This document shows, piece by piece, positions 26,929 through 36,232 of a stretch of 64,000 bases of DNA; within the stretch, counting starts at the first letter, position 1; each line of letters starts with the position of its first letter. The stretch comes from G964020055 sp964020055 (lineage in GTDB: Bacteria > Pseudomonadota > Alphaproteobacteria > WRAU01 > Hepatincolaceae). A program made the position numbers and the translations under genes. The DNA is taken from NCBI GenBank assembly GCA_964020055.1, contig OZ026533.1, positions 558,001-622,000 on the forward strand. The letters run 5' to 3'. The notes below the pieces were generated by a model, which made no database searches, was not told the DNA's origin, and saw only the letters and a program-made list of their open reading frames with translations.

Positions 26929-27633
26929 ATGTTACACACTGATTGTTTAGTATCTTTGAGTGAAATATCTTTAACTCTTAATAATAAATTTATACTAAAA
27001 AATATCTCTTTTAATATAAACAAAGGCGAACTTGTAACCATAGTTGGCAAAAATGGTTCAGGAAAAACAACTTTATGTAAACTATTAATAGGTTATTTAA
27101 AGCATACAAGTGGTATATTTAATAAGTTACCTAACTTAAAAATGTCATATGTTCCTCAAATACAAGATATAAATATCTTAACCCCAATTGATGTAAAAAG
27201 TTTTATTTTGTTAAATAATCCTAACAAAAACTGTATAAAAGATAATTATATAATGTTGAAAAAAATAAAAGTATTTCATTTATTAGATAAACAAATGAAT
27301 TCTTTATCTGGTGGAGAAAAACAAAGGGTTATTATATCTCGTAGTATTCTTGTTAATCCAGATTTATTAATTATGGATGAACCTACATCTTTTATTGATT
27401 TTTCTTCTAAAGAAGATATATATGAAATTATTGATAATTTAAAAGACAAACATCATTTAGGTGTTGTGATAGTATCACACGATTTGAATTTAGTATTAAA
27501 AGATACTACAAAAGTTATATGTATAAAAGATGGCCACTTAGGATGCCAAGGCAGATCACACGAAATAAGCTATGAAAGTAGTTTTCAAGAATTGTTTAAT
27601 AAACATTGGAAATATTATAATCATAATGATTAA
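26929..27633 (+). CDS. znuC: Zinc ABC transporter ATPase ZnuC
   Basis: A 234-residue cytosolic ATPase of the zinc importer. Walker A is VGKNGSGKTTL near 37-47, signature LSGGEKQRVIIS near 125-136, Walker B LLIMDEPTS near 145-153, and the switch histidine VIVSHDLN near 184. It is 16 nt upstream of znuB and must work with ZnuA, encoded at 13278-14297. Confidence 0.93.
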   Translation: MLHTDCLVSLSEISLTLNNKFILKNISFNINKGELVTIVGKNGSGKTTLCKLLIGYLKHTSGIFNKLPNLKMSYVPQIQDINILTPIDVKSFILLNNPNKNCIKDNYIMLKKIKVFHLLDKQMNSLSGGEKQRVIISRSILVNPDLLIMDEPTSFIDFSSKEDIYEIIDNLKDKHHLGVVIVSHDLNLVLKDTTKVICIKDGHLGCQGRSHEISYESSFQELFNKHWKYYNHND

Positions 27634-27649
27634 TAGTAAATAGAAAATT

Positions 27650-28450
27650 ATGTTAGAAATTATTATTTATGCCATGCTAGCTGGTATTGGAGCTAGTATC
27701 TCATTATCTATATTAGGTAATTTTGTTTTATGGAAAAAAATGAGCTACATTGGAGACAGTATAGCACACAATAGTATTTTAGGGGTTGCTGTTAGCCTAG
27801 TTTTTGGAGGGTTACCTTTATTGTGGGTAATTTTAATATGTTTTATTTTTTCCTGTCTTTTTGTTATATTAAACAAAAAATATAAAATTTCTCAAGATTC
27901 AATTTTAGTTGTCAATACTCAGCTGTCACTATCGCTAGGAATTATTATTATAGCACTTGTGACTAAGAGTAATATAGGTTTGAATAATTATTTTTTAGGT
28001 AATATTTTAAGTATAAATCATGAAGATTTATTTATTATATATACTATCGCAGTATTTGTAGTTGTTTATATGATTTTTAATTGGAATAAAATACTATTAA
28101 TTACAATAAATGAGGAAATAGCTCAATCAGAAGGTATCAATATTTTTAAACATGATCTTATACTTGTCTTTATGATTTCATCTGTTGTTGCATCTAGCAT
28201 AAAATTTTTAGGATTTTTGCTTATTCCTTCATTATTAATAATACCAGCAATAATTGCTAATAAATTAAGTGCATCTCCATTGAAAACTATTATTTTTACA
28301 ATTTTGATTGGAGGATTGGCTAATATAATTGGAATTTTTTTAGCAACTATAATAGATGTATCAACTGCACCTTTAATTACCCTGGTTTTAATAGTGATGT
28401 TACTTATTAAATTATTCTTAAATACTACTATAAACAAACTAAAGGTATAA
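27650..28450 (+). CDS. znuB: Zinc ABC transporter permease ZnuB
   Basis: ABC-3 family inner-membrane permease, 266 residues with about eight hydrophobic segments. Family signatures are WKKMSYIGDSIAHNSILGVA near 28-47 and the ATPase-contact segment ITINEEIAQSEGIN near 149-162. It forms the membrane channel for zinc entry with ZnuC. Confidence 0.94.
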   Translation: MLEIIIYAMLAGIGASISLSILGNFVLWKKMSYIGDSIAHNSILGVAVSLVFGGLPLLWVILICFIFSCLFVILNKKYKISQDSILVVNTQLSLSLGIIIIALVTKSNIGLNNYFLGNILSINHEDLFIIYTIAVFVVVYMIFNWNKILLITINEEIAQSEGINIFKHDLILVFMISSVVASSIKFLGFLLIPSLLIIPAIIANKLSASPLKTIIFTILIGGLANIIGIFLATIIDVSTAPLITLVLIVMLLIKLFLNTTINKLKV

Positions 28451-28467
28451 AGTGTGTTATAAACTAT

Positions 28468-28500
28468 AAAGTATGGTGTTTTACACCCCATACTTTATAC
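28468..28500. terminator. Hairpin between converging znuB and a membrane-protein gene
   Basis: A 9-bp stem (28468-28476 with 28488-28496), extended by a further TGT/ACA pairing with a CC bulge. The T-run after it is weak, so it is a moderate terminator candidate. Confidence 0.5.
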
Positions 28501-28535
28501 AAAATATTTTGATATTTATAAGATACAAAGAATTC

Positions 28536-29606
28536 TTATACTCTTCTTCTTCTTGGCCTAAAAGTTGATCTTCTTTCAGGTGTAAGAGTTTGAGAAACTG
28601 GATTGTTATTTTGTGCTGACCTTCTTTTTGATATAGAATACTTAGGCTTGCTAGTTGAATCATAGTAATCCATATCTGAGGTATTTGTATTATTATTGGT
28701 ATTTTCGTTTATGAAATGGTTTTTAGGACTTCTATCATAACGTTCATAATCAGGAATAGTTTGTCTTGAATTAGTTGGAGTTAAATATTTATCATATAAT
28801 TCATTTTTAGATCTAATTATTGCTGGATGATTACTATTGTAGTTATTATCTTTAAGTACAGGCTGATATTCTCTATAATCTCTAGATCTTACATTAGGAT
28901 TATCATAAGTATCTCTATTATCTAAATCAGTATATGGTTGTTCGTTCTCAAAAAATCTATCATATCTATCCAATGTAGAACTTCTTCTGCTATTTTCTAA
29001 ATTATCATTATCATTTATATTTTGATTTTCTTTAACTGGAATAACTCTTCTTCTTTCAGTATTAGGTGTTTGTTTAAAATTCCGATAATCTTCTTGATAA
29101 TCATTACTTCCATCAGAAGAATCAACAAAACTATTTTCTCTTTGTAAATCATCATCTAAAGCATGACTTTTATTATTAACAGGCTTAGAATTATAAGTTT
29201 TTCTATAATCGTTATAAGGCATAGTTGGTGAGTTGAAATCTAAATCAGAATAATTCGAATTAGTTTCTGAAATATCTTTGTTTTTATTTCTATCTCTAAG
29301 GTTAATAGGCTTATCAAAATCATCTTTAGTATCTTGATCAAAGGTTGAATGTGTGATTTTTTCTAATTTATGTAAGCTGTTAGTTATAGCAATATTAGTA
29401 CTATTTTTATTATTGAAATCACTAATTTCAAAAAATGCCCATAAGTCTAACAAAAACCATAATACAAATAAAATTGCAATATTAGGATATAAAGATGCTG
29501 CTAATAATACAAAAACTTGTAAAACAAAACATACATATCCTGAAACAGGCTTTTTTATATAAAAAAAAGGTATAAAGGGAAATAAGATAGCTATTAAATA
29601 TTTCAT
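28536..29606 (-). CDS. Membrane protein with long disordered polar tail
   Basis: A 356-residue protein of unknown function. The first 65 residues form two or three hydrophobic segments (MKYLIAILFPFIPFFYI, then LWFLLDLWAFFEI) that loosely recall small YqaE/Pmp3-like membrane proteins. The remaining 290 residues are very rich in Asn, Asp, Arg, Tyr and Ser, with repeated short patterns such as YDNP, RDYRE, RYDR, and a basic end (RRSTFRPRRRRV). No folded domain is apparent. It could be a membrane-tethered scaffold. The gene is convergent with znuB. Confidence 0.72.
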   Translation of the reverse strand: MKYLIAILFPFIPFFYIKKPVSGYVCFVLQVFVLLAASLYPNIAILFVLWFLLDLWAFFEISDFNNKNSTNIAITNSLHKLEKITHSTFDQDTKDDFDKPINLRDRNKNKDISETNSNYSDLDFNSPTMPYNDYRKTYNSKPVNNKSHALDDDLQRENSFVDSSDGSNDYQEDYRNFKQTPNTERRRVIPVKENQNINDNDNLENSRRSSTLDRYDRFFENEQPYTDLDNRDTYDNPNVRSRDYREYQPVLKDNNYNSNHPAIIRSKNELYDKYLTPTNSRQTIPDYERYDRSPKNHFINENTNNNTNTSDMDYYDSTSKPKYSISKRRSAQNNNPVSQTLTPERRSTFRPRRRRV

Positions 29607-29684
29607 AAATTAACCTAGCGAGATTGAAATTGAACAATACAAAAATATAATGCATAAAATATAGTAACATATTTTATAAACATT

Positions 29685-29715
29685 TGAAAAAAAAGGAAGC
29701 TAATTGCTTCCTTTT
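29685..29715 (-). terminator. Terminator of the rplM-rpsI operon
   Basis: A perfect 10-bp stem (29691-29700 with 29706-29715) followed on the minus strand by eight T residues. It lies 30 nt after the rpsI stop. Confidence 0.93.
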
Positions 29716-29744
29716 TATGTATAGATATTTTGCAAAAACAAAAA

Positions 29745-30224
29745 CTATCTTTTTGAAAATTGGTAACTTTTTCTAGCTTTAGCAAGACCGTATTTTTTAC
29801 GTTCTACAACTCTAGAATCTCTAGTTATGAAACCTTCTTTTTTCAAAACAGTTCTATGTTCAGGATTATAAGCAAATAAAGCTTTTGAAATACCATGTTT
29901 TATAGCACCTGCTTGACCTGATAACCCACCACCTGAAACTTTTACAAATGTATCAAATTTATTTTCTGTAGATGTAGCCGCAAAAGGTTGATTTACTATC
30001 ATTCTAAGTACTTCACGAGTTAAATATTTTTCAACATCTAATAAATTGATAGTAATTTTTCCTGTACCAGGTTTGATCCAAACTCTAGCAATAGAATTTT
30101 TTCTTTTACCTGTCGCATAGGCTCTACCTAAAGAATCAATTTTAGCTTCATAAACTACAGGCTGATTTTCAGGTTGATTTTCGATTTCTTGTAAATCTTG
30201 TAAACTTTCTAAAGAACTGTTCAT
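29745..30224 (-). CDS. rpsI: 30S ribosomal protein S9
   Basis: 159 residues. The conserved start of the domain (AYATGKRKNSIARVWIKPG) is near 33-51, and the C-terminal basic tail ends YGLAKARKSYQFSKR, as in S9 proteins that reach into the P site. An N-terminal extension of about 30 acidic residues is common in alphaproteobacteria. It is 5 nt after rplM, the standard pair. Confidence 0.97.
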   Translation of the reverse strand: MNSSLESLQDLQEIENQPENQPVVYEAKIDSLGRAYATGKRKNSIARVWIKPGTGKITINLLDVEKYLTREVLRMIVNQPFAATSTENKFDTFVKVSGGGLSGQAGAIKHGISKALFAYNPEHRTVLKKEGFITRDSRVVERKKYGLAKARKSYQFSKR

Positions 30225-30229
30225 TTATT

Positions 30230-30688
30230 TTACCTTTTATTTTTGGAATTCAATAGCGCAACATCCAAAACCTTTGGAGACTGTGATTGATGAGGATGAG
30301 TATCTCCAGCGTATATGTATAATCTTCTCATTTGAGATCTTCTTAAAGGACCTTTAGAAATCATTCTTTCAACTGCTTTTCTAATTAAGCGGTCTGGGAA
30401 TTTACCATGAAGAATATCTTTCCAAGTCTTTTGTTTAAGACCACCTGGATATGTTGTGTGCCAATGAAAAAGTTCTTGCTCTAGCTTATTACCAGTAACT
30501 TTTACTTTATCAGCATTCAAAATTATAATATTATCTCCACAATCCATATGAGGAGCAAAGGTAGGCTTGTGCTTCCCTCTTATTCTGTTAGCAATAACTG
30601 CAGCTAATCTACCTAGTACAACATCTTGGGCATCAACTACATACCAATCGTTGTTTATTTCAGATAATTTTGGCGAATATGTTTTCAT
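30230..30688 (-). CDS. rplM: 50S ribosomal protein L13
   Basis: 152 residues from the ATG at 30688, whose product begins MKTYSPKLSEINNDWYVVDA, as in other L13 proteins (E. coli [20 protein letters not shown]). An in-frame ATG upstream at 30754 would add 22 residues with no counterpart in the family, so it is not used. A TATAAT at 30715-30710 just upstream suggests a promoter. Further motifs are GKHKPTFAPHMDCGDNI and VERMISKGPLRR. It is in an operon with rpsI. Confidence 0.96.
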   Translation of the reverse strand: MKTYSPKLSEINNDWYVVDAQDVVLGRLAAVIANRIRGKHKPTFAPHMDCGDNIIILNADKVKVTGNKLEQELFHWHTTYPGGLKQKTWKDILHGKFPDRLIRKAVERMISKGPLRRSQMRRLYIYAGDTHPHQSQSPKVLDVALLNSKNKR

Positions 30689-30826
30689 TTTTTTATTTTT
30701 ACCATTTGTATTATATCTTATGTCCAAAGAATACAGAACTGTATTAGTACTCATAGAATACCAACACCTCTAGTAATTTAATACAATATAAAAAAAAATG
30801 CAATATAATTTTAAACATTTATTAAA

Positions 30827-31666
30827 TTATTTGTAAGAAAATACTAAAACCCTCTCTTTTTTCCCTGTATCATGATACGTTTTTGTGTTATTAAAATTAT
30901 ATTTATTTGCTATGTTTATTATAGCTTGTTTTTGTTTATGTCCTATTTCTAGAAACAACTTACCATCTTTATTTAAAACTTTATGTAAGATTTTAAATAT
31001 TTTTTCATAAACTTCTAAGCCATTATTTTTTGCAAAAAGGGCTATTTGGGGTTCATAATTTTTTACAGAAAAATCTATTTCTGTATCATTATTATCTATA
31101 TATGGAGGATTACTTACAATTATATCAAATTTAAATTTACTTTTTATAATATTTTCATTTAAAAATGTCACTCTAGAGGCAACATTTAAAGCTTTAGCAT
31201 TTGTTTTAGCAACTTCTAATGCTTTATTCGATATATCTGTTGCTACCCCTTGTGCGTTTAAATATTCCTTTAAAAGAGTTATTATAATACAACCAGTTCC
31301 TGTTCCTATATCTAAAATAGTTAAATGTTGATCATTATTTGAATAATTCTCTAATACTGCTTTTATTATTGTTTCTGTATCTAAACGAGGAATTAATGTA
31401 TCTTCAGAAACGATAAATTTATATTTCCAAAAATAAGTATTTTGAAATATATAGTCTAATGGAAAATTTGTAGCACGTTTTTCAATGCAAGTATTTAGTA
31501 ATTCTATTTGTTTTTTTTCTAAAGATTTTGAATATAAAATTAGTTTATCAACAGGGATATTAAGTACATAACTTAATATCCATTTTGCTTCTTGCTTCTT
31601 ATTTACAATAAAAGATAAGTCTTCAAATTTTTTATCAATAAATAATAATGCTTCTTGTACATTCAT
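30827..31666 (-). CDS. prmC: Release factor glutamine methyltransferase PrmC
   Basis: N5-glutamine methyltransferase that modifies the GGQ motif of peptide release factors. It has 279 residues. SAM motif ILDIGTGTGCIIITLL is near 112-127, and the substrate-glutamine motif NPPY near 180 (IVSNPPYIDNN). It begins 1 nt after the prfA stop, so it is co-transcribed with its substrate gene. Confidence 0.95.
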   Translation of the reverse strand: MNVQEALLFIDKKFEDLSFIVNKKQEAKWILSYVLNIPVDKLILYSKSLEKKQIELLNTCIEKRATNFPLDYIFQNTYFWKYKFIVSEDTLIPRLDTETIIKAVLENYSNNDQHLTILDIGTGTGCIIITLLKEYLNAQGVATDISNKALEVAKTNAKALNVASRVTFLNENIIKSKFKFDIIVSNPPYIDNNDTEIDFSVKNYEPQIALFAKNNGLEVYEKIFKILHKVLNKDGKLFLEIGHKQKQAIINIANKYNFNNTKTYHDTGKKERVLVFSYK

Positions 31667-31667
31667 A

Positions 31668-32744
31668 TTAGCTATCTGATGCGGCTAATTTCAATGCTTG
31701 ATCATGTGAGATAAGAGCATCTATCATTTCATCTAAATCACCTTCTATGAATTTATCTAACTTATATAAAGTTAGGTTTATTCTGTGATCTGATACACGC
31801 CCTTGAGGGAAATTATACGTTCTTATTCTTTCACTTCTATCACCACTACCAATTTGGTCTTTTCTATCTGCAGATCTTTTACTATCTATTTCATTTTTTT
31901 GATGATCATGTAACCTTGCCATCAGAATTTTCATAGCTTTTGCTTTATTTTTATGCTGTGATCTTTCATCTTGCTGAGCAACTACTATACCTGTTGGAAT
32001 GTGAGTTATTCTTACTGCACTTTCTGTTGTATTTACGTGCTGTCCCCCAGCTCCAGATGCTCTATAAATATCGATTCTTAGATCTTTATCATCAATTTTC
32101 ATATCAACTTCTTCAATTTCTGGTAAAACTGCAACTGTTGCTGCTGAAGTATGAATTCTTCCATTTGTTTCAGTATCTGGTACTCTTTGTACTCTATGTA
32201 CACCAGATTCAAATTTTAACCTTGCAAATACTCCTTTACCAACAATAGATGCAACAACTTCTTTGTAGCCACCTAATCCTATTTCACTAGAACTTATTAT
32301 GTCTACTTTCCATCTTTTTATTTCTGCATGTCTTGTATACATACGGAATAAATCAGCTGCAAATAAAGCTGCTTCGTCACCACCTGTACCTGCTCTTACT
32401 TCTAATATGACACTTTTTTCATCATCTTCGTCAACAGGTAATAATGATAACTTTACTTTTTGAGTTAGATCTTCTACTTTTGCTTTTACTTCTTGATACT
32501 CTCCCTGAGCTAATTCTTTTAACTCATTATCTTCTGCAGAATTATTTATAATTGCTTCTATATCCGATAAATCATTTTCTGCTTTCCAAAAATCTTGTAT
32601 CAAAGCAACAATTGGTCCTAAATATGAGTATTCTTTTGATATTTCTGTAAAATTTACACCTTCTACACCTGGACCTTCTGCAAGTTTATTTCCTAAATCT
32701 TCATACTTTTTAACTAACGATTCTAAATTGTCTTCAAAACTCAT
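31668..32744 (-). CDS. prfA: Peptide chain release factor 1
   Basis: RF1 ends translation at UAA/UAG. It has 358 residues. The GGQ motif is in RASGAGGQHVNTTESAVRI near 228-246, and ends of the stop-codon-recognition region are in HTSAATVAVLPE. The order ispG-hisS-prfA-prmC is conserved in alphaproteobacteria. Confidence 0.97.
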   Translation of the reverse strand: MSFEDNLESLVKKYEDLGNKLAEGPGVEGVNFTEISKEYSYLGPIVALIQDFWKAENDLSDIEAIINNSAEDNELKELAQGEYQEVKAKVEDLTQKVKLSLLPVDEDDEKSVILEVRAGTGGDEAALFAADLFRMYTRHAEIKRWKVDIISSSEIGLGGYKEVVASIVGKGVFARLKFESGVHRVQRVPDTETNGRIHTSAATVAVLPEIEEVDMKIDDKDLRIDIYRASGAGGQHVNTTESAVRITHIPTGIVVAQQDERSQHKNKAKAMKILMARLHDHQKNEIDSKRSADRKDQIGSGDRSERIRTYNFPQGRVSDHRINLTLYKLDKFIEGDLDEMIDALISHDQALKLAASDS

Positions 32745-32799
32745 GAATTATTGATCCTAATATTGTTTTATTTTAATATGATATTTATTGTTTCATATA

Positions 32800-34035
32800 T
32801 TAATTTTGATTATTTACTAATGCAAGCAATTCAATAATTATATCTTCTTCTTTGATAGTTTTATAAGTAGATGAAGATAAATTTTTGATTTTTATTTGAT
32901 TATTTTCTAAAATAATAATAGCAAAGTAATTATCATTCGATATTTTCTTTAATTTTTGTTTTATATCTTTTCCTATAACGATATTAACTGAAATATCTGT
33001 ATTATGTCTAATATTATTTGCAAATTGCAATTCATTTTGCTCATTATCTCCAATTATCGCTAGAGATTTTTTAGTTGTTATAGTTTTTTCTTTGTCTATA
33101 AGTAATGATAATCTTTCCATACCTGCTGCAAAACCAAAACAACCTTGGTTATTACCTCCCATTTGCTCTAGTAAGTGATTATACCTACCTCCTGCAAGGA
33201 TAGTTCCTTGTGAACCAAGATTATCACTTATTATCTCAAAAACGGTTTGATTATAATAATCTAAACCTCTAACTAATAAAGGATCTACTTTATAACTTAT
33301 TTGCAAATTATCTAAAGATTTTTTAACACAATCAAAATGTATCTTATCTTCTTCACTTAAAAAATCAAAAATTATTGGAGCATTTTTTATAGCTTCTTTA
33401 TCCATTGGATCTTTAGAGTCTAAAATTCTTAATGGATTACTTTGTAATCTAGATTGTGATAATTCCGATAACTTCTCTTTTATTTCTAATAAATAACCAA
33501 TTAAAGCTTTTTTATAGTTTTGTAAACTTTCTTTGGAACCTAGAGTATTTATCAATATTGTATATTTATTAATTTTTAAAGCTTTTAATAAATCAACTGC
33601 TAATAATAATAATTCAACATCTGCTATAGGAGAATTGATACCGATATATTCAAAACCAACTTGATGAAACTGCCTTTGACGACCTTTTTGTGGTCTTTCA
33701 TATCTAAACATTGGTGATATATAATAGTACTTAAGTGGCAATAAATGTGTAAACCCATTACTTATTACAGAACGAATAACTGATGCTGTACCTTCTGGCT
33801 TCAAAACTAATTTTTCTCCACCTCTATCTTCAAATACATACATTTCTTTACCAATGATATCTGTAGTTTCACCTACACTTTTTTCAAATACATTAATATA
33901 TTCTAATATTGGAGTTCTTATTTCAGAATAACAATACTTATGTGCTAGCTGTTTTACTTGTTGTTCTATAAATTGAAAAACTTGTACTTGTTCGCCGAAT
34001 AAATCGTGAGTACCACGTACATTTCTTAAAGACAT
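32800..34035 (-). CDS. hisS: Histidyl-tRNA synthetase
   Basis: Class II synthetase, 411 residues. N-terminal NVRGTHDLFGEQ, motif 2 MFRYERPQKGRQRQFHQVGFE (split over 108-128), histidine-specific LVRGLDYYNQTVFE near 255-268 and AGGRYNHLLEQMGG. The C-terminal anticodon-binding domain is shortened and divergent. Confidence 0.96.
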   Translation of the reverse strand: MSLRNVRGTHDLFGEQVQVFQFIEQQVKQLAHKYCYSEIRTPILEYINVFEKSVGETTDIIGKEMYVFEDRGGEKLVLKPEGTASVIRSVISNGFTHLLPLKYYYISPMFRYERPQKGRQRQFHQVGFEYIGINSPIADVELLLLAVDLLKALKINKYTILINTLGSKESLQNYKKALIGYLLEIKEKLSELSQSRLQSNPLRILDSKDPMDKEAIKNAPIIFDFLSEEDKIHFDCVKKSLDNLQISYKVDPLLVRGLDYYNQTVFEIISDNLGSQGTILAGGRYNHLLEQMGGNNQGCFGFAAGMERLSLLIDKEKTITTKKSLAIIGDNEQNELQFANNIRHNTDISVNIVIGKDIKQKLKKISNDNYFAIIILENNQIKIKNLSSSTYKTIKEEDIIIELLALVNNQN

Positions 34036-34071
34036 AATTGACCTTTTGATACTAATTTAATTTTTTTAAAG

Positions 34072-35169
34072 CTATTTGATATTTCTTTTTTGTAGAGATA
34101 AGTCTTCAATTAACTTAATAACATGTGGTATCAATTCTTGATTACCAACTTTATGATCTTTTTGACCTTTTATATAAATGACATTTTCTTTGTCAGAAAT
34201 CCCTACAATACCTATATCGGAATGTTGAGCTTCACCTATACCATTAACTACACAGCCTAATATTGATACAACTATGGGCTCTTGTATATGTTCTACTGCT
34301 TGTTCTATCTGTTCAACTGATTTAATAATATTAAACCCTTGTCTTGCACAAGAAGGACAAGAAATAATTCTAACTCCCTTATTTCTCAAATTCAAAGATT
34401 TTAAAATATTAAAACCAACTTTTATTTCTTCTACAGGATCTGCAGATAATGAAACTCTTAAAGTGTCTCCAATTCCATCTAAAAGTAAAGCTCCAAGACC
34501 AATTGATGACATAACTGTACCAAAATCTTTACTACCTGATTCTGTTATACCTAAATGCAAAGGATAATCGCAACTTTCAGATAACAGTTTATAGGCTCCT
34601 CTTGCTAAAAAAATGTTACTTGCTTTTACACTTATTTTGAAATTAAAAAAATCTGCATCTTCTAATATCATCATGTGTTTTTGAGCACTTTCTAACATTG
34701 CTTCAGGGGTTGGACTTTTATATTTCAACAATAACTCTTCTTCCAAAGAGCCAGAATTCACTCCTATACGTATTGAACATCCATAGTCTTTAGCAGCCTG
34801 TACTACTTCTTTAACTTTATCTTTGGAACCTATGTTTCCTGGATTTATTCTTAAACATTTTGCACCTGCTTTTGCAGCTTCAATTGCTCGTCTATAATGA
34901 AAATGTATATCTGCAACAATTGGTACTTTTACTTGCTTGATTATTTCAGATAATGCAGCTGTAGATTCTTTATCAGGACAAGATATTCTTACAATATCTG
35001 CACCCACTTCTTCTAACTGTCTTACTTGTTCTATTGTAGATTTTACATCTGTTGTTAAAGTATTTGTCATAGATTGTACAGAAATTGGATTATTACCTCC
35101 AATTTGTATATCTCCAACACTTACTACTTTTGTTTTTTTTCTACTTATTTTATAGTCGTACAATTTCAA
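34072..35169 (-). CDS. ispG: 4-hydroxy-3-methylbut-2-enyl diphosphate synthase IspG
   Basis: Iron-sulfur enzyme of the MEP isoprenoid pathway, supplying precursors for undecaprenyl and quinone side chains. It has 365 residues. The TIM-barrel begins VGDIQIGGNNPISVQSM, and the 4Fe-4S cysteines are in ISCPSCARQ near 267-275 and SILGCVVNGIGE near 305-316. Length matches the bacterial enzyme (372 in E. coli). Confidence 0.97.
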   Translation of the reverse strand: MKLYDYKISRKKTKVVSVGDIQIGGNNPISVQSMTNTLTTDVKSTIEQVRQLEEVGADIVRISCPDKESTAALSEIIKQVKVPIVADIHFHYRRAIEAAKAGAKCLRINPGNIGSKDKVKEVVQAAKDYGCSIRIGVNSGSLEEELLLKYKSPTPEAMLESAQKHMMILEDADFFNFKISVKASNIFLARGAYKLLSESCDYPLHLGITESGSKDFGTVMSSIGLGALLLDGIGDTLRVSLSADPVEEIKVGFNILKSLNLRNKGVRIISCPSCARQGFNIIKSVEQIEQAVEHIQEPIVVSILGCVVNGIGEAQHSDIGIVGISDKENVIYIKGQKDHKVGNQELIPHVIKLIEDLSLQKRNIK

Positions 35170-35217
35170 CTACTCTTAACTAATATTTCTTGCATTTGAT
35201 GTTTATGCTTATAAACA

Positions 35218-36192
35218 TTAAGATTTATATTTACGTAATAAATTATTTTTATCTAAATCTATATGGTATAAAGGCTTGGCATTAGGTTTGCTAGGTTTGA
35301 AATATAATATATTTGAGTCAACAATCAAGTATGCTGCTTTGTAATCTGAAACATCCATAACTAAACCTGAAACTCCAGGTACTTGATATGTTTCACCAAC
35401 TTTAAATAATTTGTGTAAATATATAATTTTATTATCTGTTTTAGAATAAATTGTAACTCTAACAGGTGCATCAAAATTTATTTCTAAATATCTAGCTATA
35501 TTTTCTTTAGGATATGCGGTAATAGTAGGCTTGAAAATATTTGTTTCTTCTTTTACAGTTTCAGCTGAAATATCATTATTTACATTATTATTTGATATGT
35601 CATTACTTCTATTAATAATGGTGGAAGAGTTATTGTTTATATCTAAGTCATTATTATTTTCTGTAGGTACAACAACCGCATTATCTACTAATGTATTCAT
35701 AGTTTTGGTTGCTGCAACACTTTTAATATCTGTTTGTTTTTTGTCTTTTTTTAAATAGATTTGATAAACCCAAATAACTGCAACACATAATATAATAATA
35801 AAAAATATTATAAAAAATATAGATTTTTTTGATGATTTATTAGATTTATTACTTATAGCTTGGTGATTAGATTGGGAATTTATATTCTTATATTTATTTG
35901 AATTTGAATAAGCGGGTTGTTCAAAAGAATACATCTTATCCAAAAGTTCTACTAAGTCATCTACACATGGAATTTCTAAAAATTTAGCATATCCTCTTAA
36001 ATAACCTAATGCATAAGTTCTTTCTGGTAATGCACTATAGTCATCCTCTTCTAATGCAATTAAGAAATGTTTTTGTATACTAATTGCAGATACTACATCT
36101 TCAATTGTATATCCTTTTTCTAACCTAACATGCTCTAAATATTTACCTAAAGATGTGTGGTTTGATAAATTGTTGCTTAACTCCTGAGACAT
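35218..36192 (-). CDS. rodZ: RodZ-like cell-shape protein
   Basis: 324 residues: an N-terminal helix-turn-helix domain (about 12-85, with YTIEDVVSAISIQKHFLIALEEDDYSALP), a Lys/Ser-rich linker, one membrane helix (about 122-145), an Asn-rich periplasmic linker, and a C-terminal beta domain (about 230-310, ending in a LYFKP strand). RodZ links the MreB cytoskeleton to the wall-elongation machinery. It precedes ispG on the same strand, an order seen in Rickettsiales and other alphaproteobacteria. Confidence 0.87.
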   Translation of the reverse strand: MSQELSNNLSNHTSLGKYLEHVRLEKGYTIEDVVSAISIQKHFLIALEEDDYSALPERTYALGYLRGYAKFLEIPCVDDLVELLDKMYSFEQPAYSNSNKYKNINSQSNHQAISNKSNKSSKKSIFFIIFFIIILCVAVIWVYQIYLKKDKKQTDIKSVAATKTMNTLVDNAVVVPTENNNDLDINNNSSTIINRSNDISNNNVNNDISAETVKEETNIFKPTITAYPKENIARYLEINFDAPVRVTIYSKTDNKIIYLHKLFKVGETYQVPGVSGLVMDVSDYKAAYLIVDSNILYFKPSKPNAKPLYHIDLDKNNLLRKYKS

Positions 36193-36232
36193 TTAATAGT
36201 TTCTCCTTAAACTATAAATTATTAAAATTATT

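Noticed and set aside
28123..28491. Minus-strand open frame inside znuB
   Set aside because: Antisense to the permease, no start signal, and no family.
31940..32248. 102-codon open frame inside prfA on the plus strand
   Set aside because: Leucine/phenylalanine-rich antisense artefact of a well-supported release factor gene.
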